23,290 bases of DNA from assembly GCA_003427395.1 (NCBI GenBank), contig BFEA01000492.1, positions 1,061,965-1,085,254 of the forward strand, in the 5' to 3' direction. Positions 16,983 through 23,290 of the stretch are shown in pieces (position 1 is the first letter of the stretch; each line of letters begins with the position of its first letter). Below the pieces are notes generated by a model. It worked only from the letters and a program-made list of their open reading frames with translations. It was not told the DNA's origin and did no database searches. The position numbers and the translations under genes are program-made. The stretch comes from Chara braunii (lineage: Eukaryota > Streptophyta > Charophyceae > Charales > Characeae).

Positions 16983-19946
16983 ATGAACCGGGCTATGGAA
17001 ACTGAACAAGCTATCGACTTGCATTGCCAGCTACAACACATGGAGTTGGCCCCGACGACCTCTTCGGACAGTTCGTCGTTCCAACAGTCAGCTGCGGATT
17101 TCCCCAGAAAACGAAATCTCACTTTTCGTGAGAGCTTTGGAGGTTGCATCCAACTGCCTACAGAATTGGCGACAACGTCCGCGGCCGAAGAACCGTTTAC
17201 CTACCGGATAGAGTTCCACATTCCTAGCGAGGTGCACCCCACAGCTTCGGCGCACAACAGTTGCGTGGCAATCGGTGTTTCTTACGCATCGTATGATGAC
17301 GAGAGTGAGCGGTTGGTGGCCACTGATTACTCGTCTGGACAACGGTCCTATTCCAGTGGACCTTTGCTTCGCGCTACCTGCAGTACTACGAACTTGGTTG
17401 CCACCGACTATTCTTCGGAGGAGCTTTCCACAGCACGGGCGAGTCCAACGCATATGCGAAGTGATGATGCGATTCCAAGTCAGAGCCAGTCTGGGTCGGA
17501 ATCGTCTGGCAGGGGTGATGCAAAGAGAAGGGCGATACTACTGATTTTGCCCGCACCTCTGCCAGGCGAAAGACGAAGGTATTGCATGGCTAATAGGAAC
17601 GCTAGGAGGAAAGAACAATATAAAAGAGCGAGAAACATGCTGTCCGAAAACAGACTGCTCATGGTGCGCGGCATGGCATGTTGCAAGGCTCGATGTTGTT
17701 ACGATGTGTCGCCTGAGGAAGTGCGAAAGGTTAGACAAGGACTGTACAGTAAGAGTCCGGGAGAGCGAGCTGAGTGGTGAATGAAAAGTATTAAGGATTT
17801 CACAGTAAATGAAAGTGGACAGAAACGTGTCCGCCTTGTGGAGTTGGAACGTTCAATGTGCATCAGGGCGTACTGCAATGTACTCGGTGTCTCACGTAAT
17901 ACATTTTACGGCTACAAAAAGCGTTTCGACAATGGCTACGTGCGTTCCGAGCATGGCCTGACGAAAAAATATAGGCCAACCAATAAAACGGTAGTCATGC
18001 TTGCCAGCATGAGAACGTTCATCGAGTGTCATGCGGATAGCATGCCGAATGAGGTGGCTAACCAAGGTGGGGTTTCCAGACCGAAGCTTCGACTCCCGGC
18101 TGCTTTTACGAAGAGATCAATTTATGAGTCCATCAAATCCGACTTTCTAGCCGCTGGCCTTGATGTCGTGTCTGAGTCCAACTTTTATAAGTTGTGGCAA
18201 AAACACTTTTTCCACGTTTCCCTCGCTCAATCTAACACGTTCACGAAGTGCGCCGTCTGTCATGAACTGAAGGAACGTATACAATATGCTGCTCTTCCTC
18301 GAGATCGAGAACGTGCTCGAGAGGATATGAAAGCACACCAAAGGAGGCAAGTTAAACACAGATTGGACTATAGTCGAGCGAAAATTAATTCCATGGTTCG
18401 TCCGAACGAGCGTTTGTGTCTCATCATTGACGGCATGGATCAGAAGAAAAGAGCTATCCCCCATATTGGTCAAGCGAACTACTCGAAAGCACTTAGGCAC
18501 GAGATGATGATGAAGACTAATCTGACAGGCGTCATTGCACACGGCAGAGACCCTAGTATATATGTGTACACGGGGTTTCCGTATTTCAAACACGATTCCA
18601 ACACGGTCGCTACTTGTGTTATGAGAACCCTTGTTGAAATTCAAGGGAGCGGGACACCACTTCCACGTTTTTTGCGCATTGAAGCAAATAATTGTTGGCG
18701 GGAAAACAAGAACAAGTACATATGTGCCCTGGCTGCACTGTTGGTTAAGTTCGAAGTTTTTGAAGAGGTAGAAATAGGTTTCATGCTGGTGGGACACACC
18801 CATACAGACGTTGACGCTACTTTCAGCGTTTTCTCGAAGAAATTGAAAGACGTAAACGCTTATACTATGGACGAGTTCTTCGAGCTCATAAAGCAATCCC
18901 ACAAAAAGTCTCCCAAATGTATTTTCCTCGATACGATGGAAGATTGAATTAGTATAGTGGACCCGTGCGTTGCGTCAGACATTACCGGTATTTCAAAACC
19001 GCACTTGCTTAAATTTTTGATGGTTGGAGATATTCCGGGCATATTGTACAAGGAGTTTTGAGATGACGAAGAATGGTTGCCCGAGGAAGGTCGGATTTTT
19101 TGGTTCAATAAAAAACCCGATGAAAGCTATGCTGGTCCTTCGTGGCCGTTTGACCTGCCTCATGTGCAACCCCTTCCTCGAAATGACTATTTGAATGACA
19201 AAAATGGTGTTGTTCGATTCCACGAGTTGCTGGAGAGTAGGCGGTCGACGTGGTGCACTTACAATGACCGTGAGGTGAGTAGGAGAGAAACAACTTTGTG
19301 TTATTGGGATGAGATTATTAAACATGGCGATGAGATCATCGCCAACGGGTTGTCCTCACAACCCCAGGGAAGTTTTTGACCACGACCACGGCTGCTTGAA
19401 ATCGATCAACAACCTTCTCCTCACAGTGTCAACATCGACGATGACAGGGAACCGCTGTTTGTTGGACGAAGAAAAAATCGCCCGAAGACTAGTTTCGACC
19501 CCCTCGTGCATGTCGACGTGGGCACTTTTCTTATCCTTCGCCTCTCCGACGATGATTTGTCTAGCGGTGTGCCAATTTGGGTGGGCAAAGCTCTTTCTCG
19601 GGTGGTTGTTGATTGTAATTTGCAAAATTATAATCAAGTGCTAGTGGAATATTGGGTGCCGACTGGAAGAGCAAAGTCGCTCGAACAACTGTATGAGAAC
19701 GCATGGGAAAAATGATGGAAAATGACTGACCCGACACAATGGCAGGATGCTGACTCGATCGCTTTTGGTTGGGAGAGACCGGTCCGTGGTACAAGACCAT
19801 TCACAACTAGACTTGTCATTCCTTCCAGTGTTCAACTAAATGCTGAAGTTGCACTTCTCGATTTGAGTCCATCTGGTGAAGCTCCATCTGGTGAAGGGAG
19901 TGTAGATGGAGGGGACAAGAGTGATTGGTGCTCGTCCGCCCGATAG
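16983..19946 (+). pseudogene. DUF7869-type transposase-like gene with five in-frame TGA codons
   Basis: One reading frame of 988 codons runs from ATG 16983 to TAG 19944-19946. It is interrupted only by TGA at 17778, 18945, 19059, 19377 and 19713. The N-terminus is Ser-rich. Just before the first TGA is a Cys-rich segment (CCKARCCYDV). Counting from the ATG at 17781: VLGVSRNTFYGYKKRF (34-49) looks like a helix-turn-helix, KCAVCHELK (156-164) a metal-binding pair, LCLIIDGMDQKK (212-223) a first catalytic Asp, EANNCWRENKN (301-311) the usual DNC-RENKN motif with Asn for Asp, and GHTHTDVDATF (338-348) the family's signature. Beyond the third TGA, a C-terminal segment (VPIWVGKAL, then VLVEYWVPTG) resembles the chromo/BAH-like tail of such proteins. 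DUF7869 is a family of unknown function that I take to be a DDE transposase. The damage suggests an inactive copy. The ATG was preferred over the TTG at 16944 that also opens this frame. Confidence 0.8.
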
Positions 19947-20103
19947 AGTGGCAGAGTGAGATTTTTGTAAAATAATTGTTTGAGGTTCATCTGGTGAAGG
20001 TCCATCTGGTGAAGGGAGTGTAGATGGAGGGGACAAGAGCGATTAGTGCACGTCCGCCCGATAGAGTGGGGGAGTGAGATTTTTGTCAAATAACTGTTTG
20101 AAG
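19868..20103 (+). repeat. 118-base tandem duplication spanning the stop codon
   Basis: The sequence TCCATCTGGTGAAG...GTTTGAG occurs twice in tandem with an offset of 118 bases and few differences. The first copy contains the last codons and TAG stop of the DUF7869-type pseudogene plus its start of 3' flank. The second copy lies entirely downstream and carries an extra TAG (GATTAG). Each unit contains its own short repeat (CCATCTGGTGAAG twice). The 20104-20362 flank that follows is AT-rich and featureless. Confidence 0.85.
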
Positions 20104-20362
20104 GGACGAGAATTCAGAATGAAGCATATTATTGTTGCAATGATTTTGCGTAGCGAATTTTGTGAACGGTCTACGGTTTAATTTTTAAAGATGGTTGGTG
20201 ATGGTTCAACAATTTTCGAAGTCAAGTTCATCATGAAGGCGATTTTTCTACTATTTCGATATTTCATTTTCATTTTGTTTGCATTTCATGTCTTGTGTAG
20301 GGAGTGCGACATGAGTCATGGACCATCGGCATGATTATGCATGTCCCATTCACCCTTGTGCA

Positions 20363-21165
20363 TGCGGATTCCATGGTTCGGGAGGCGATACCGAAAACGA
20401 CCCGTAGATGACCGTCGTCCCCTTCTTTGACAAGCCTATCAATGCGTGGTCCGAGGCAGAATGGGATAGAGCCATCTTGGCAAGGAAATGCCCATGGCAT
20501 AAGGACAACAAATTTGCTTCCGCGATGGAGTGGGGAAGTCTGATCAAAGTACCTCATTATGCCATTGATGTCAGGCAACTTCCGTCCCTACGCGCCGCGC
20601 TTAGGCAGGAAGAGAATAACAGGTTTTACCTTCGCCTGGACAACGTAACGAGGTCATCTCGGATGTGGTCTGCAGACTTGAAACAAGAGTTGTTGGAATG
20701 TGCATCCTACAATCCGTTTTTGGAAGTATATCCGCTGCGTGGTGCCGGGTTACAGCCAAAAGATGTGTCATATTGTTGCATACGGTTGTCTGTGGTCGGT
20801 TCCGACTTCTGCAGAGTGTTGTGTGTGGCATGTTCAAACTGAAAGCGGACTTTGGTAGACGCTGTAGTGCTCGTTTCTTGCAACCACCTGAGAGTCTATG
20901 GTCGCAACATGGGGAATTTGCGCCTTCTGTACGTGCCATTCGAATTGATGAGGTTCATAAGTGGCATGAGGTAGAGCAAGTGACATGTTGTGTGCGTGAC
21001 GCCATCGGTAAGTCCTTGGCGGGTGCCTGTAGGTTCGTAAGGATGAAGTACATTTCGGTGTTCTCGGGGGTGGCGACGAAGGGACAGCCACAAACCCTTG
21101 TTTTCGGGTCGTCTATGAATGCCTTATACGGGTTTGGTTCTAAAGGGACGCGGGGACATCGGTAG
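20363..21165 (+). pseudogene. Broken copy of the 315-residue unknown protein
   Basis: The frame reads GFHGS, NDP, then TAG at 20405-20407, where the intact copy at 5787-6734 has Trp (EDPWMTV versus NDP-stop-MTV). From 20408 it aligns along CPWHKDNKFASAMEWG, PLRGAGLQPKDVSYCCIRL and SDFCRVLCVACSN. It then meets TGA at 20840 where the other copy has Lys. It continues in frame through KRTLVDAVVLVSCN, and shifts frame with a deletion near 20930-20960. It resumes in another frame as HEVEQVTCCVRDAIGKSLAG, RMKYISVFSG and GSSMNALYGFGSK to TAG at 21163-21165. So there are at least two nonsense changes and one frameshift. It follows the DUF7869-type pseudogene on the same strand. Both copies end just after GFGS, so the C-terminus is natural. 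Confidence 0.82.
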
Positions 21166-21220
21166 GAACTTCAAATTTTGTAAATGATAGCGTTTTAGAA
21201 AATTTACATTGTTGCGGCTC

Positions 21221-21289
21221 GTAGCGTTTAATTTAGACGTAGTTCAATGTACAGTTGCCTTGTAGCGTTTAATGTAGACGTACTTCAAT
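21221..21289 (+). repeat. Two-copy 41-base tandem repeat
   Basis: GTAGCGTTTAATTTAGACG at 21221 recurs as GTAGCGTTTAATGTAGACG at 21262, each followed by TAsTTCAAT. A partial earlier copy (ATAGCGTTTTAG) lies at about 21187. It sits in the AT-rich 3' flank of the pseudogene. Confidence 0.8.
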
Positions 21290-21466
21290 CTTGCATTTAC
21301 GATTTCTTGCACGTGTCGGTACAATTTTGAACTTTAATTACCAGTACAATTTTTGACTTTTAATTTTCCATAGGTACGACATTTCTTGAAGTGAGACAAA
21401 ATTCATGGTACTCACATGAATTTCAGTTTCATATGACAATGTCGTATCGGTTTATGATTTTTTGTC

Positions 21467-22101
21467 AAAGTGCGCTGAAATCCATACATGAACCATCTTA
21501 GACTGGTTTCGCCTTCACACCAAGTCATGGGTGGTACGTCTGATTCAAGTGCATTGCAATGTATGACAATGACATGTCAGTTTCGTTTTTAAAGTCACAT
21601 AAATTGTCGAAGTGTGATAGAGTAAAAAATTATCGAAGTGTCGTAGTGTTGGAATCCATCCTTAAATCACACCGAACAGACTGAGTGTCACGTCTTTTAA
21701 TAAGTATGTAGTACATAAATTATCGAAGTGCGATGGAACCCATAGTTACTGTACTAAACCATAATCTCGTTTGTCGTGTCATTCGTTTGTCGTGTGATTC
21801 GTTAAACTTTGTCGTGATTAATATACATTTAATAGAGTTGAAGCAAAAATAATCGAAGTGCGACGGAATCCATACTAGACTATTAGTACTTAAACCATCC
21901 GTGTTCTTGTCGTAAATATCCCACTTCGATTGAGTTTCAATAAATTAAGGGAAGTCACAATGTCATCTAAAAGAGGTCCGGCTCAATGCTGACTCAAAAT
22001 TGAGAAAGGTGTAAAGAAATTGAGAGTTCAACAATTCATGTTGTAACCGCAATGGCTTTTAAGTTACAAAATTGATGGAAGTGCAATGAAATCCACACTT
22101 A
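21467..22101 (+). repeat. Right subterminal array of the 24-base motif
   Basis: Copies lie at 21467-21490, about 21635-21663 (stretched), 21725-21749, 21855-21878 and 22078-22101. The pattern is GAAGTGCG, two variable bases, GAATCC or GAACCC, then ATAC or ACAC and T. They resemble the left-end copies at 203-566 more than the interior palindromes, sharing GTG instead of GTTC and ATCCATACT at the end. The orientation on the plus strand is the same as at the left end. There is no gene in 21166-22255. Confidence 0.65.
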
Positions 22102-22255
22102 ATCAATCATGATCAGTAAGTGATTGCCTTGAATCTCCAGTTTAGATTCAATTTATAGCTTCTCAATTGCATTCTTCGGGTTCCTAAGTTCCATTCAGGT
22201 CCAAAATATAGCGATTTTAACATGAAATTAATAGCGTGCGAGTACCAATTTAAAA

Positions 22256-22284
22256 TATAATGTCTTATTTTAACGAATAACATG
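22256..22284 (-). repeat. Right terminal inverted repeat (candidate)
   Basis: The reverse complement begins CATGTTATTCGTTAAAATA and ends ACATTATA, matching 92-120 at 25 of 29 positions. It directly precedes a T-run and CT tract, as expected if an element had inserted into, and duplicated, a T/CT target. Confidence 0.6.
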
Positions 22285-22366
22285 TTTTTTTTTTTTTTTT
22301 TCTCTCTCTCTCTGCCTCTCTCTCTCTCTCTCCCTCTCTCCCTCTCTCTCTCTCTTTCTCTCTGAA
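22285..22366. repeat. T-run followed by CT microsatellite, right copy
   Basis: About 17 T residues are followed by an interrupted CT tract (interruptions GC, CCC, TTT). It has the same order and orientation as 1-89 but is less pure. The 22367-23025 stretch that follows is AT-rich with no gene, RNA or repeat that I can support. Confidence 0.95.
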
Positions 22367-23028
22367 AGGTCTGAACGTCGGTTAGTGCTTAAGCTTTCTA
22401 ATTGAATAGCTGGAATACATGTAGATTGTATCATCTCGTATGATAATCTAGGGTAGTCTGCTTCTGCGATAGCCTTTCCAGTTTGGACGATTGGTGCTTT
22501 TATGATTGTTGGAGCGTCGGATTGTGTCCGTTGGGTTACCTCCGAGTTTTTAGTTCTCATGCAGTAATTGGTGTTTGAATTCTTGTAATCAGCATGTTAT
22601 TCGGATTATCTGTCTTCTCCTCGTCATTGAATGGTAATTCTCCCCGGTTGCTTTTTATTTTGAAACTTCAGGCAATCTTTCTAAATCTCTATATTTCGAT
22701 ATATTAACTATTTGTTTGTATATCACCATAATTCTTCTCTCGTTTCTTTTCCTTCCTCGAAATCTTCCAAGTCCTCCTCTCAAGCTTCAATCAATGATTG
22801 GTATGAATGCTCTTATCATCCTTTCGCGTTTGCTGGGAATTAGTCATCGGATCTAATATGTGCAACGTATTGAGTTCATTTGTGTGCATTTAAAAAAAAA
22901 ATTACGAGAATACGAATCTCTGCTATTTCAAAGTTTTATTCCACGAGTGTTTCGGTACATGGATTTCGCAATTATTTGAACTATGACTTGTGGTGACGTG
23001 TCGCGATGGCCTTTTGTCGTATAACTAA

Positions 23029-23258
23029 AACACACACATATACAAACACAAAGACAGACAGACATACAAACACAGACATAGACAGACAGACAAACACACA
23101 CACAGACACACACACAAACACGTGACACACACACACACACACATAATCACACCACACAAACACACACACACACACAATCACACGCACATAAACATACATC
23201 GCGCCTCGCTCCCCTTCAGTCTAGCACAGTCATACTTTTTTGAGTGTATAGTGAATAT

Positions 23259-23290
<32 letters not shown>
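23029..23290. repeat. CA/CAGA microsatellite at the window end
   Basis: Interrupted ACAC, ACAGACAG and ACATACAA units run from 23029 to about 23192. After a 68-base unique stretch, pure CA repeats run from about 23263 to the last base. Minus-strand frames rich in Cys and Val are simple-sequence translations. The window probably stops here because the assembly does. Confidence 0.95.

Noticed and set aside
18147-18902. 251-codon minus-strand frame
   Set aside because: It is the antisense shadow of the DUF7869-type gene, whose motifs are clear on the plus strand.
5787-21165. Bacterial or phage contamination, suggested by ParB/methyltransferase similarity
   Set aside because: Long microsatellites, an intron with a proper polypyrimidine tract, and no ribosome-binding sites or operon spacing all point to a eukaryote.
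22928-23199. Cys-rich minus-strand frames near the right end
   Set aside because: They are translations of CA and CAGA simple repeats.
1-23290. LTR retrotransposon or LINE content
   Set aside because: I found no reverse transcriptase, integrase, protease or gag-like motif, and no long terminal direct repeats.

Overview
The window looks like nuclear DNA from a large, repeat-rich eukaryotic genome. The signs are long microsatellites (T/CT, CA, CAT), one convincing spliceosomal intron, decayed transposon-type genes and hundreds of bases of degenerate tandem repeats. A charophyte alga such as Chara is my best guess, from memory of similar gene families and palindromic repeats; no ribosomal or organellar marker confirms it. 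There are no tRNA, rRNA or CRISPR features, and no recognisable housekeeping gene.

Layout. Positions 1-89 are a T/CT microsatellite, followed at 92-120 by a 29-base sequence whose inverted copy lies at 22256-22284, itself followed by another T/CT tract. Next to each of these ends is an AT-rich stretch (203-566 and 21467-22101) carrying about five degenerate copies of one 24-base motif. From 1017 to about 4940, on the minus strand, lies a spliced gene with a ParB-like domain, a degenerate DNA-methyltransferase-like domain and a Ulp1-protease-like tail; one in-frame TAG cuts it in two. At 5787-6734 (minus) is an unrecognised 315-residue protein. A decayed copy of it lies at 20363-21165 on the plus strand, immediately after a DUF7869-type (putative DDE transposase) pseudogene at 16983-19946, which has five in-frame TGA codons and no internal TAA or TAG. 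The recognisable genes therefore point outward, towards the two inverted termini.

The middle (about 6.9-16.8 kb) holds no gene I trust. It contains dozens of copies of a short palindrome (AAGTTCG, eight bases, CGAACTT, with a GGATCC core), a 172-base tandem array (8003-8534), CA-rich DNA (9.7-10.1 kb), a G-rich tract (about 10.84-10.92 kb), a 0.5-kb CAT-type trinucleotide array between two diverged direct repeats (11462-12206), a large foldback (12902-13242), an N-flanking duplication that is probably an assembly artefact (13713-13979), and a degenerate array of about 1-kb units with embedded hairpins (about 13.8-16.8 kb).

Interpretation. The most interesting reading is one large (about 22 kb) decayed mobile element with terminal inverted repeats and subterminal motif arrays, coding for a transposase-like protein, a ParB/methyltransferase-like protein and a conserved protein of unknown function. 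The alternative is several unrelated insertions that happen to look symmetrical. The sequence alone does not settle this.
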